A stretch of DNA of 64,000 nt from Lantana camara. Taxonomy: Eukaryota; Streptophyta; Magnoliopsida; Lamiales; Verbenaceae. Made by a program: the position numbers and the translations under genes. The notes beneath the pieces were generated by a model that was not told where the DNA came from, did not search any database, and worked only from the letters and a program-made list of their open reading frames with translations. The stretch lies in contig CM074865.1 in assembly GCA_037501455.1 (NCBI GenBank), positions 6,521,001 through 6,585,000 of the forward strand, given 5' to 3'. This document shows positions 1 to 11,173 of the stretch, piece after piece; the first letter of the stretch is position 1; the number at the start of each line of letters is the position of its first letter.

Positions 1-3000
1 CTCCCAGGCCTGAGGCTCGTATCGAGCCTACTGAAAAGTTTTTGACCATAGAGTTAGAGCCGGGGAATCCAGATAAGACCACCCAGATTGGCTCTAACCT
101 CGACGGTCCCTCCCAGGTTATGATGATTGATTTTCTCCGAGAGAACCTCGACGTATTTGCTTGGAAAGCTTCTGATCTCACTGGGATAGATCCGAGCGTT
201 ATAGTCCACAGGCTGAACGTGGACCAGACCTTCAAGCCTGTTAAGCAAAAGAAAAGGGATGTCCACGGTTTCAGAAAACGGGTTATTGAAGAGGAAGTGG
301 TGAAGCTCCTTGACGCCCGGTACATTGAGGAATTTTATATCCAGAATGGCTCTGCAACGTGGTGCTCGTTCCCAAGAGCGCTAACAAATGGCGAATGTGC
401 AATGACTTTACTGACCTCAATAAGGCGTGCCCCAAAGACCCTTATCCCCTACCGAGGATCGACCAACTGGTGGATTCGACAGCTGGGTGTGAGCGTATGA
501 GCATGATGGATGCCTTCCAGGGTTATTATCAGATCTTTATGGCACCCGAGGATCGCCCCAAAACCTCGTTTGTTGTGCACTTGGGCGTTTACTGTTTCAA
601 AGTCATGCCGTTCGGGCTCAAAAATGCAGGGGCAACTTACCAACGCCTTGTCAATAAGATGTTCGAACGCAAAATTGGAAAATCTATGGAGGTATATGTG
701 GACGACATGATAGTCAAGAGTGAGCGTCAGGAATCCCATCTGGAAGATCTCAAACGAACCTTCAACATTCTACGCCAGTATGGAATGAAGTTGAACCCTT
801 CTAAGTGCACATTCGGCGTTCGGGGTGGAAAATTCTTGGGATACATGGTCAGTCAACGTGGCATAGAGGCAAACCCGGAGAAGATTAAAGCAATTCTTGA
901 TATTCCATCCCCTCGGAATGTAAGGGAAGTTCAAGTGCTGGTGGGAAAGATTATCTCGTTGAACAGGTTCATCTCCCGCTCGGCAGACAGAAACTTGCCC
1001 CTTTTTCAAAATTTTGCGCAATGCACGCAATTTCGCTTGGAACGAGGAATACGAGAAGGCTTTGCAAGATATGAAGCTTTACCTCACGAGTGCACCACTG
1101 TTGACCAAGCCTAGCCCGGGGGAGAAACTGATTATTTACCTTTCAGTTTCCGTGGAGGCTACGAGCACTGTCTTAGTGGCTGTCCGTGAGTGTAAACACA
1201 TGCCGGTTTACTATTTGAGCAAAACTTTGAAAGGAGCAGAAAAGAGATACATGGAAATAGAGAAATTCGCTTTTGCACTCGTTAATGCGTCTCGAAGGCT
1301 AAGGCCATATTTTCAGGCTCATTCTATCACAATCCTCACCGACCAACCACTCAGACAAGTACTGTCCAAGCCAGACGTATCAAGAAGGTTAATCAAATGG
1401 TCCATTGAGCTCAGCCAATTCGACATCATATTCGAGCCTCGTACGGCTATACAGGCTCAGGCAGTAGCAGACTTATTAGCGGAGCTATTCAATTTAGATA
1501 TCGAGGCACCAGCAGAAGAAGGGTTATGGCTCCTGCACACAGATGGCTCCTCGACCTCGTAGGGGGGGGAGCCGGGGTGACCTTCAGAGACCCTCACGGC
1601 ACGGAAGTGGATTACGCTATTAAGTTAGCGTTCCAGATCACCAACAACGAGGCTGAGTATGAGGCTCTGATCCAAGGGCTATGGATAGCCCTCCAGAATG
1701 GTGCCGCTCGTATAACTGCTTATGTTGACTCCCAGTTGGTCGCGAGTCAAATTGATGGCACTTATGAGGCTCGAGAAGCCACTATGATGCAGTATTTAGC
1801 GAGGGTTAAAAGTGTGATCGCCAAGTTCAAAGAGTTCCATTTGTTGCAGGTTCCCCGAGCAGAGAACGAACGTGCTGACGCTCTTTCCAAATTTGCTTCA
1901 GCCTTGATGACTCACGTGAGCGCTCGGTCACGTTCCTCAGGATGGAGAAACCGCTGATTAGTAAGGAAGAATCCTCGAGCGAGGGACCTGCCCAAGCGAT
2001 AAGGTGGAAGCTCGAAAGGTTAGGAGTAAAGCCCCTCGGTTTTCTCTTGATAACGATGGTCGGCTATTCAAACGATCTTTTCAAGGTCCACCGTTAAGAT
2101 ACCTGCGACCCTCGCAGGCTAAGGAGGTGTTAGAACATGTGCACAGCGGCAGTTGCAGGAATCATTCGGGCGGTCGAATATTGGCCAAGAAAGTCTTGAG
2201 GAGTGGGTTTTACTGGCCCTCGGTATTACAGGATGCCATCAGTTACTCCAAAAAGTGTCCTAAGTGCCAATTTCACTCTAACACTCCCCAGTTGTCGGCG
2301 GCTCAGATGATCCCTATCGATGTTTCTTGGCCCTTCGATCAGTGGGGCAACGACATTGTGGGACCCCTTCCAATGGTTGTCGGGCAAAAGAAATTTGTGA
2401 TCCTCGCTGTGGATTATTTTACTAAGTGGGCTGAAGCTGAAGCGGTCACCAAGATAACGTTCAAAGTTGTGAGAGATTTCATTTGGAAAAACATCATATG
2501 CAGATATGGCGTCCCGAGGGTGCTCATCTCAGACAACGACTCCCAGTTTATCGCTGCTGACACACGGGAGTGGTGTTATGAACTAAGAATTGAGCAACGA
2601 TTCACTTCCGTGGGCCACCCTCAGGCCAATGGTCAGGCTGAAGTGACTAACCGAACCATACTCTAGCACTTGAGAACGATGCTCGAAAGTAAGAAAGGAG
2701 AATGGGTTGAAGAACTTCAAGGTGCCCTGTGGGCATATCGCACCACCCCCCGAGCGGCTACAGGGGAAACTCCTTATTCTCTGGTGTATGGCTCCGAGGC
2801 CATGATACCTGCGGAAATCGCTCAAGAATCCACACGTGTTGCCTATTTCGAGTCTGCAACCAACGAAGCCAACCGAGCCTTCGAATTAGACTTATTAGAT
2901 GAAAGGAGGGACTTAGTCTGGGCTCGCATCCACAAATACAAGGCGACCGTAGCCCATCATTATGACAAGCGTGTCAAAGAAAGAACTTTCCAACTAGGGG

Positions 3001-3179
3001 ACTTGGTCCTTAAAAAAGTTGAGGTCTCTAAGCACGTGGGTAAGTTGGATCCCAATTGGGAAGGCCCCTTTAAAGTTGTTCAAGTACGAGCAAACAACAC
3101 CTACTTGCTGGAGACTTTGCAAGGCAAGCGTCTCCCGAGACCATGGAACGCATGCAATCTCAGAAGGTTTTACGTGTGA
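1..3179 (+). pseudogene. pol: Tat-type pol polyprotein (RT, RNase H, second RNase H, integrase), broken
   Basis: This encodes the element's replication enzymes in several reading frames. RT spans roughly 240-1000 and has the catalytic YVDDM box near 700-712. The RT-linked RNase H follows at about 1100-1480. A second RNase H runs from about 1526 to 1935, beginning with HTDGSS and later showing the NNEAEYEAL and ENERADALSK motifs. Integrase has an HHCC-type finger (about 2140-2270, ending CPKCQFHS) and a DDE core with WGND, SDND and the GQAE glutamate, up to about 2660. The C-terminal part runs to the stop at 3179. Lesions: a frame change near 350, another near 1010-1030, a frame change at the G run at 1560-1568, a frame change near 1957-2004, and an in-frame TAG at 2664-2666 just after the catalytic glutamate. 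Domain identity is seen from motifs; the lineage is inferred from the dual RNase H. Confidence 0.9.
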
Positions 3180-4550
3180 ATGTCAGTCTTTGGATTGTCC
3201 GTTCGCGGTATGGTGTACTTTCTTTTGACAGAAAGCATATTGTAATCATTTCGAAAATTGCAAGTATAACAGTAAGTATTTGATCCATTATTATGTCATT
3301 TATTTGCTTTGCTTTTGATTAATGATTCGGCCAACAGAAAGCCTACTCCGTGTCGAGAATCCTCCACGTCGAAACGGCTTAATTCAATTTGGATTAATGA
3401 TTCGGGCAACAGAAAGCCTACTCCGTGTCAAGCATCCTCCACGTCGAATGGCTTAATTAACACCTTAATCGTTTCAAAACAATGCTATCTATGTGTTGGG
3501 AATCCTCCACCCGGACTAATTTGGCAATTCATAAGTGTATAAGCCATAGAATTGAGCGTGTCAAAAAGTAGGGTGCTAGACGCTTAATTTACACCAACTG
3601 TGCATTCACCATACCAGTTCGCGCTCGTAAACCTCCAACGACCTCGCCCTCTTAACGAAGCATACGCTCGCGTATAACAGACGCTGAGCTAGTCCTCCTA
3701 TGGACACTTAAGTGCGGAGCTAACCTTACGGCAACGCACATTTCTATTCTCATACTTAGCAATTTCTGCAGTTGATTCCTAATTTTATTAGAGTTACTGG
3801 AACGCTCAAGTTGAAGATGCACGTCACAAGTTTAAGGCCAATACTTAGCCGAATCCTTAGGGGTGTCTAAGTTCAAATTCGAACCTCGTTATGGGTATAG
3901 CCAGGGAACCCTCTTAAGGGACACCTTCGAGCCCATGCCAGTATCTCTCAAATTACCAGGCATTACCAAGTTCTAAACTAAGGACGCGTGGTGATAGGTG
4001 CCAGGGAATCCTCAAAGGAAACACCCTCGTGCGCATACACTCCCATCGCAGATACTTAAACAAGAAAGACAAGTGTACAATCGCCGAGCACGGTGAAACA
4101 ACAGTGAATCCAATCCATATTCAAGAACAAAGGAAAACGCGCAAACATTCAGGCAGTAAAAGAAGAGTTCGAATATATGGGAAGAAACATAAAGGAATTC
4201 AAAACAATTAGAAGAAAGTCGGCAGGTTAAATACAGACATTAATTGTTCATGAATAGGAAAAGGATATTAAACTGGCAAAGATAGGGAATCAACAACCAA
4301 GGGATTATCGCTGGGCTTAAGTGTCAGGCTCCGTAGGGGCGGTCGCGAGAGGAACTGGGGCCAATACGTTGGCGTCAGAAGTTTGGGCCTCACCTGGTTC
4401 CTCGATGTCCGCTGCATCCATGACGGTGTCCTCGTCATCTATTGGGATAGGCTCGGGGCCTACGGGATTGGCAGCTATAAACTCCCGTTAGAGCATTTGC
4501 ACCAGATCTTGGTACTCCACCTCTGCCAGGCTCTCAGTGGGATCCTCGTC
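3180..4550. other. Non-coding 3' spacer of the Tat element
   Basis: This stretch between the pol stop and the end of the antisense ORF has no convincing coding frame. It holds a 75-bp tandem repeat (separate entry) and related phrases around 3,900 and 4,000, where 'CCAGGGAA' is followed by CCTC and an 'ACACC' motif. Hypervariable, repeat-rich 3' spacers are known in Tat elements. Confidence 0.6.
3317..3460. repeat. 75-bp tandem repeat, two copies
   Basis: Two head-to-tail units start with GATTAATGATTCGG at 3317 and 3392. They share the segments AACAGAAAGCCTACTCCGTG and ATCCTCCACGTCGAA with few differences. The position between pol and the 3' LTR matches where Tat-lineage elements grow tandem arrays that can seed satellites. 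Confidence 0.85.
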
Positions 4551-7126
4551 TTAGACCATGGGCTCGCAGTTCTCATCTAGGTCCATGCGCAAGCGCTCGT
4601 CGGTCCGGGCGCTCTCAGGAGCCAGGCCAAGTTTCACCATCTGCCCGATCGCTTTGTGGAAGAAGCGCGGAGCGTTATCAAAGCATTGGATGTTGGCTGC
4701 AAACTCAAAAGCTTTGGAACGCACGAACTTCATTACTGCGTCCCAGGAGATCTTCGCCGCCAGTCCTTCCACTTTCCCCTGCAGATCAGCGAGAGCCTTC
4801 TTGGTATCTTCATTTTGGCGTGTGCTCTCTGCCAGCTGCATGCTCAATTCCCTATTTTGGACCCTCAGTTGGTCACGCTCCTTCTTCAACTTCTTATGAC
4901 GCTCATCAAGGGTGAGATAGGCTTCGTCCGACTTCTGCAGATTCTCCCTCAGCCTGTCCTTCTCAAGGTTGGCGTCAGTCAGTTGAGCGCTGACATGGTT
5001 GTAATCCTCTTGCAATTGGCCGGGATCGGAGACTCGCAGCAACTTCTTATACTTGGCCTTATGATTGGAGTAGGCCTGCGCTCGACCTTGCAAATTCTTC
5101 AGCCTTGGGATTACTTCCTGGGAAGCCATAAGCGAGAGTCACTATCAGAAAAATAGAGGAAAAAAGTGGGGATCTTACAAGGGGAATTAAGGACTAACCG
5201 TCAGGAGAGCGTGGCATGCGTCATCCGCGACCCGAGCGGCATCATGCTCGTTTAGTTTGTCATGGTCGGCGGAGAACTGGAGCTTTCCTACGATGTCAGA
5301 GACCATGCTGACAGAGAATGCGCTCTTCTTCAGCAAAACGGGACCATCCTTCCTTTGGCGCTTGTACCGAGCGTCTCCCCAGCAGCCTATCTTCCAGAAA
5401 TCCTCATCCTCTGATGAGGAAGTGTCGCTGCCCTCGCCTCTGTGCCCCACTACTACTTCTTTTCCCTTGCCAGAAATTGGAATGGAGCCTGGCAACCTCT
5501 TCCTCTTCCCTCGACGGTCAGCCCGGATGCTTTCGTGGATATAGCCAGTTCCCCCGAGCGATTGCGGGAGCCGCTCGAACTCAGTGAAATTGGACCCTCG
5601 GGAGCCACCGGTGGAGGAGTAGCCCCGCGAGTGCTATCAACCGTCAAATCCTCAATAGGGCCCCTAGGAGGAGCTTCGTTTCCCGTGTCTCCGCGAGCGC
5701 CATTATGGCCGCGGCCGGCTCCTGCTCTAGTTCCCCTCTCCCTTGGAGCGTTGGGAGGGCGGATTTGCTGTTGTTGTGGGGGTTGAGGGTTAGCGCCCGG
5801 TCCCTGGGCGGCTAGCATACGAGAGAGAGCCTCTGCATTCATACCTAGGGATAATATTCGGACACCTGCAAATAAGAAGATACGAGCGTCAAAGGTTGGC
5901 TATTTAGATCACAAGTACAAGAGTATAACAATCAGACCAAGTTAGAAGACTATTCTAAAAGTTAGAGCAGTTAGTTCCTAGAATCTAACCATCGAGGGCC
6001 ATAATGTCAGGTGGAGGGTTGATTATCATATCTGGGGGGCAAGACAAGCCATAACGGAACAGCACTCCCTCATTCTTCATCAAGACCTCAGCTTTAATCC
6101 ACTTTTTCTCACTCCTCATCTCGAGGGCTAATCCCTTTGCCCAATCCTCAAAGGCTTTATTCCTTACCCTTTCCCTAATCAGTGGACCCTCACCATGTAT
6201 TAACCACTCAGAGTGAACCCCAAAAATTCCTCCGGGAGCCCCCACGAAGAAGTACCTTTCCTTCCAATGCTCGCCATAGGAGGTGGATGGAGAGTCTATC
6301 ATCTTAAAGCCCAATTTGGCCTGGGCGTAATAAAACCCATCTGTGGGGGATGAGCGTGTTGAGCGGGCTACTTGTATCAAGCTATCAAAGTTGGCAATCG
6401 AGGGTTCGTGGCCTAGGGCTCTCATCATTATTACAAAAGTATTGATTAAGGCTATGCCGTTTGGCAGAATTTGTGAAGGGCAAAGCGCAAGGTGATGGCA
6501 GATGGTGGCGACGGCGGATGGGATTGGAAACCTCAGGCCCTCGGCCAAGACAGCATCCCAGTAAACCGTCAACATCCCGGGTGGCGGTCTGTTGGCTCTC
6601 TCTCCCTCCTCGGGAAGCCGTAAAGGAAATACTGTTTCATCCCAATACACTTTCGCCCTCAACTCCTCCAAATCGTCGAGCGTCAGAATACTCTCAATTT
6701 CATCAGGGTATCTGTCGGTTTGGTGGGGGTTATCTTGCCTTACTCGCGTCGCGGGTTCCTTTCCCCTTCTTTGACGCCTTCTAGAAGGTTCAGCCTCAAC
6801 TTGATGCCCGGATGGCCCTGCACCGCCCTCGGGAGCCGCGACTGCCACCGTGATCCTATGATCTTGACACTATTCAATACCGGGAACACTCTCTCTCTCT
6901 ACCTCTGCATCTCCATCACATTGTGCATCTCTTCAAAAAGGTCATTTACCCCTCCAGGAGCACGCTCGTTCATTCCTTGAACGGCGGTGTCGACCTCCTC
7001 ATCCCTGGCATCAATCGGAGCCTGGGCCACTGGAATAGCGGTAGGAATCCCTTCACCTGGGGAAGCCCTGGCCATCGGAACTGCTGTAGGCACGTTACTG
7101 TGAGGGAAAGAGCTCCCCACCGACAT
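4551..7126 (-). pseudogene. Antisense ORF of the Tat element (putative gypsy-type transposon domain plus coiled coil)
   Basis: A reading track opposite to pol runs through four blocks on the minus strand: 7126-6899, 6848-5985, 5842-5187 (with one frame change near 5,460-5,490) and 5129-4551. The 6848-5985 block resembles the plant 'putative gypsy type transposon' domain (Pfam PF04195 by recognition, not searched), with a Trp/Tyr-rich globular part and the phrase SEWLIHGEGPL. The 5842-5453 part is Pro/Gln/Arg/Gly-rich. The 5129-4551 block is a long coiled coil (heptads around LQEDYNHV to LADLQGKV) followed by a short globular tail. Stops between blocks have splice-like borders, for example an AG at the 5' edge of the 5842 block, so it may be a spliced gene. 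Function unknown; similar antisense ORFs occur in Grande-type elements. One block opens on GTG, which favours splicing over an independent start. Confidence 0.65.
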
Positions 7127-7456
7127 CTCCTCTATTTCCTTACATAAGCATCAGCATTATTGTCTGCCATATCTGGGTTTTGATTACTGAAGACGAAGCT
7201 TTTCGCAAGGGGTTCAGTGGGGGAGAAGAGTTCTGGAATGAATTTAACGACAGAAAGGATTCTTCACTTAGACGGATCACTCACGCCCAACCTAAATCTA
7301 AAGTTAGTATCAGAAATAAGAACTTGTGGGATTTTTACCTAAAAGATTGAAGAAGAAGTTCGCCGGATTGCGCAGAAGGTGCAGAAAATTCTTGCCTTTT
7401 TGAATTGCTAGAAAGAAGGTTCAATGCGTGAAAGAGGTCTCGGAATTCTATAAATC

Positions 7457-7466
7457 CCTATTTATA
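7457..7466 (-). promoter_or_regulatory. TATA box for the antisense ORF
   Basis: The minus strand reads TATAAATAGG here, about 330 bp upstream of the first ATG of the antisense ORF at 7126. A spliced or long leader would fit between. Inferred from position and motif only. Confidence 0.45.
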
Positions 7467-7768
7467 GGGGGAGATTTGCGTCGATTAGGGTTAAAAATTC
7501 AAAAGCAATCATTTCCCACCTTGGGAGACTCCCACTTTTGGCAACCGCCTCACGCATCCCGGGGTACACGCGCCCACATTCCCACTCAGCATTAAATGCG
7601 GACACGACTTCATTTAATGCGGTGTCAGACTATGTCCGTTACAGAAGCCAAGCGGTCACTTCTCTAGCAGTGGCTTGACCCTCGGATATTCGAAAATTCA
7701 AGGCTCCTTTATCTCAAAAATTCTACAGTATGCTCGAGCGATACTACAGAATTTGGGGGACAAAATTA

Positions 7769-8600
7769 TGAGGCATAAAACTACGTTCGAATCAGAGCCA
7801 TCCACGTGTCAACACCTTTCGATAGATGAACTGGACGCTCGCGTTGATGGGCTCGCGGGTCATCCCAGCCCACTCCTTTGCTTATTAATGCAGACTCATG
7901 AGCCTCGGCCAACTATTCAAGTAAAGGGTTCAAACTGTCAAACTGACGCTCACACCGCGGCCCTCAGAGCCACCCTTTCCAGGAAGACATCTGCTCGAGG
8001 GCAAACCCCTGCTGCTCGGGACTTGGACGCTCAAAGACCATCCACCGTAGGGAACCCAACCGTGCTTCCATCGAGCGTCACCAACGCTCGAATATGATCA
8101 TCTCCGTCGCGAGGGGTCCCAACTCTAGCAAGGTGGACCTTGGACCTTCCCTGCGCACGACCCTTGCTAACAACCTCTGACACAGAGGTAGTGCGCACCT
8201 TGTACCTGACACGCCGCCTGCTTTTCATGGATGTCACTTTCATGCCCTTACAGATCGCCACGTGTTAGGGCAACACAGGTTTGGGACCACTCGGACAATT
8301 ACCCAGTTTACCCCCACCCCTAACATATATATAGGGAAGAACACTTGCATTCTCTCCCAAGTCATCTTCCACAATCCTCACTGCACTCATTGTTCTGGGC
8401 ACTTTTCCTCCATTTTCCCTCATCTTCTCCAGTTTTGTGATTACTCTTATCTCAGTTGCATCACCCCTGCACTTTGCATTCTTGGTGTTATCCTAGCTGG
8501 AAGAACCCACGCTCAAAGAGGAAACCCAGTTCCTGAAGCTCTTACGCCTGTGATGGTCTTTCCCTTCTCATACAAATATTGAAAGTGTTGTTGCATTTAG
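7769..8600 (+). repeat. 3' LTR of the Tat element (approximate ends)
   Basis: A purine-rich tract (ATTTGGGGGA, 7751-7760) typical of a polypurine primer lies just before a TG-starting, non-coding segment. A strong TATA motif (ACATATATATAGGGA) at 8324-8338 is followed by a pyrimidine-rich leader, as expected for U3-R-U5. The exact 5' and 3' ends cannot be fixed without the other LTR. Confidence 0.55.
8324..8335 (+). promoter_or_regulatory. TATA box within the 3' LTR
   Basis: The ATATATATAG motif sits in the expected U3 position, with a C/T-rich leader starting about 30 bp downstream. It would drive read-out transcription toward the downstream flank if active. Confidence 0.5.
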
Positions 8601-8701
8601 GAAACTCACATTTTCCTGCACCATCATATAGTATTTTAAAATATTATATAAATATTACATATATATATTTTAAAATATTATATAAATATATACGTATATT
8701 A

Positions 8702-8750
<49 letters not shown>

Positions 8751-9071
8751 TATATGTATATACGTATTATAATATATAATACATATATATCATATATTAT
8801 ATTTTGTTTGGGTTGAAAATATAAAATTTAAATATTTTGGGTAGTTTTGAAAATATAAAAAAACTAAAATGGGTAAAAAATAATTGTTTTAAAGGTCAAA
8901 CCTTAAATTTGGATGGAAATTGGTCAATGAGGCCTAATTTAAGAAAAAAAGTGACTTTATGGGACGTAAAGTGGGAACATGACAACTGATGGAACTAAAA
9001 TTGAAAAGGGGTTACATTGTGGGCAAAAATAATAATTTTATGTATAAATATATACATATATATATATTTTT
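8601..9071. other. AT-rich intergenic stretch
   Basis: No gene is seen. It contains the TA microsatellite and AT-rich sequence between the retrotransposon and the next TIR element. Confidence 0.7.
8704..8736. repeat. (TA)n microsatellite
   Basis: An uninterrupted TA dinucleotide run of about 33 bp lies inside a longer, imperfect AT-rich alternating tract (8640-8800). Confidence 0.95.
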
Positions 9072-10157
9072 GAGAAAATTATCATTTTGGTCTCATAAAC
9101 TACCCATTTTTTAATTTTGATCTCAACCATTAGTGATTTCTCAATTTTAATTCCGTATTGTCTTTTTTTTTTTTTTTTTTTTGCAAATTTCGTCCCCAAC
9201 AGCATATTTCGTTAAATATTTCATTTCAAAAAACAAATTCTGTCAAAATTAATATCGTTTTACTCCTTTACAAAATCTTTTATTATAAAATAACCCCAGA
9301 AAACAACATCTTCCTCCCATAACTACCCCACCCCACAACCACCCTACTCCACTATCCCCCGCCGCCGCTACCATCGCTCTGCCGCCACCACTAATATCGC
9401 ACCAAATCGCTGCCACAACAACCCCCTCAGCAACTCGCCACCACTGCCACTACAATCACACCAATTCTCCGCCTTTGCCGCCCCTACCATCGCAACCCCA
9501 TTAAATCGCTATCGTTGCTACCACAGATTTACGGAAGAAGGAAGAGCTGGGAGAGTGGGTCCCAATGAGTTTTAGGGGAAGAGTGTTTGGGTTGGGGTGG
9601 GGGAGCGAGGGGTGTTTGATGTTTTTTTTTTTTATAATTTTATTTTTATATTTTAGTTTTGGTAAATATATGATAATGTGTTATATATATTAGATTTCCA
9701 AAAAGAATATTGTGGGTGATTTTTTTAAATATCAAAAATTTCTAGTTTAATTTTTTTTACTTGTTATAATATATTTTTTAAAAATTTTATCATGTGTATA
9801 TATTTTTTAATTTTTTTTAGCAATGTGTTTTAGTTTTTCAATGTATATATGTATATATTATATTCTTTTTGACTTTTTATTTTATAATTTTAAAAAAAAT
9901 CATCATGTGAATATTTTGTTTTAAATATAAAATAATTCATATATATATTAAATTTTCTTTGTAGGGTCTTAAGTGAGAACAAAATATTTGAGAAGGGGTA
10001 AAATGCAATTATTTTTGTTTGTAATTGACGGATAATCAACGGTGGGACGAAATTTTCAAAAAACCAAACAATACGGTATTAAAATTGAAAAACCACTAAT
10101 GATTGAGACCAAAATTAAAAAGTGGGTAGTTTATGGGACCAAAATAACAATTTCCTC
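9072..10157. mobile_element. Non-autonomous Mutator-type TIR element, 1.09 kb
   Basis: Terminal inverted repeats of about 120-135 bp begin GAGAAAATTATCATTTTGGTC at the left and, on the other strand, GAGGAAATTGTTATTTTGGTC at the right. They match through the CAATTTTAAT and CCGTATTGT segments. The flanking 9-mers TATATTTTT (9063-9071) and TATATTCTT (10158-10166) look like a 9-bp target duplication with one change, the size typical of Mutator-type elements. There is no transposase. The interior has a C-rich, GC-rich block at about 9,290-9,560 unlike its AT-rich surroundings; this may be a captured host fragment (inference). Confidence 0.8.
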
Positions 10158-10320
10158 TATATTCTTTAATTTTTAATAAGAAACAGTATATTATAGACAA
10201 ATATTTATATATTTCTCTTTTATTTTTTTTGTAATATTTCTATGTTTCCTCCTTTTCTTGCTTCAGTCCACCACCACTAATTCCGCCGCAGTCGCCCCCT
10301 CCTTCACCACCACCGTACTT

Positions 10321-10594
10321 TGTTAGGAAATAAATTAATAATCCTATGAAATTAATGGTCTGTTATTAATTAGCAAGTTATTAGGAAGTTTGTTAGTCAT
10401 TGAATAGTCTTGTTTTGCACGTTAGATTAGTGGTTTAGTGGACTTATTTTTCTGGTGGTTTGTTAGGGTCTTCTTTTATAATAGTGGAGTCTTTGTAAGT
10501 TCTTTCTCAAGTCAGTAAACCAAGTATTTTCTGAGTTATCTTGTTTTCCCTTCTTTCTAGCATTCTCCATTTCGTAACAGTGGTATCAAGAGCC
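10321..10594 (+). mobile_element. Ty1/copia 5' LTR (259 bp) with primer-binding site, internal region lost
   Basis: The LTR runs 10321-10579, starting TGTTA and ending TAACA, so its termini are perfect 5-bp inverted repeats. It is followed directly by GTGGTATCAAGAGCC, a one-base variant of the initiator-methionine tRNA primer-binding site (TGGTATCAGAGCC) used by many plant copia elements. An internal TATA-like segment (TTTTATAATAG near 10,474) and a T-rich leader fit an LTR promoter. Beyond 10,600 the sequence becomes a C/T-rich stretch and then a LINE fragment, so the copia body is gone. Confidence 0.85.
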
Positions 10595-10659
10595 ACTTCC
10601 CCCCTCCTCCTTCTTCTTCTCCACCACCTCCTCCTCCTTTGCTTTCTTCCATCCACCAC

Positions 10660-11173
10660 ACGTATATGTTTGTTCTTTGCGTAGAGAGACTCTCGTATCT
10701 TATCGAGGAGGCTGTCCAAAAGGGATGTTGGGATCCAGTTATGTTTTGTGGAAATGGTCAGAGACTCTCGCGCCTGTTGATTGCTGACGACGTTATGATC
10801 ACGGCCGCAAAAGCTACTCATAAAAGTGTCGTGACCATCAAGAAGATTTTGGATGATATTTGTGGAGCGTTGGGCCTAAGGAAAAATGAGATCAAGTCAA
10901 AAGTTTTCTTTGCTCCTAGAGTTGAGACTTTGGTGAAGGAAGAGATCGTTCAAATTGTTGGGATTGCAGAAACAAGTGATTTTGGGCAAATATTTGGGGG
11001 TTAAATTGGGCGTGGGAGACGGTAAAGTGCGCTTTTTCACCCATATTCTGGAGAGGGTGGAAGCTAAGCTAACCGGCTGGAATTCTGAAACGTTAAATCT
11101 TGCAGGACGGATGACTCTTATTCAATCCATTGTGTCTGCCATTCCCGTCTATCACACGTACACTAACGGCTAA
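10660..11173 (+). pseudogene. LINE reverse transcriptase fragment
   Basis: Two overlapping frames (10660-11004 and 10955-11173) resemble the 3' half of a plant L1-type ORF2 reverse transcriptase: CVERLSYLIEEAV, then the catalytic box as IADDVMI, then LGVKLGVG and GRMTLIQSIVSAIPVY. The same phrases occur in the longer LINE at 14.3-19.7 kb, so the two are related copies. The frame shifts near 10,980. The endonuclease, the 5' RT motifs and the 3' end are missing. Confidence 0.85.

Larger units (their letters stand above)
1..8600 (+). mobile_element. Ty3/gypsy LTR retrotransposon, Tat lineage, 3' part
   Basis: The window opens inside pol of a degenerate plant LTR retrotransposon. In order it shows reverse transcriptase, the RT-linked RNase H, a second RNase H, integrase, a non-coding spacer with tandem repeats, an antisense ORF and a 3' LTR-like region. 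A second RNase H between the first one and integrase is characteristic of the Tat lineage of plant Ty3/gypsy elements. A 3' spacer with tandem repeats and an antisense ORF is known from some Tat members such as Grande. Gag, protease and the 5' LTR lie outside the window. Frameshifts and an in-frame stop show it is not autonomous. The right edge (about 8,580-8,670) is approximate because no second LTR is available for comparison. Confidence 0.85.
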
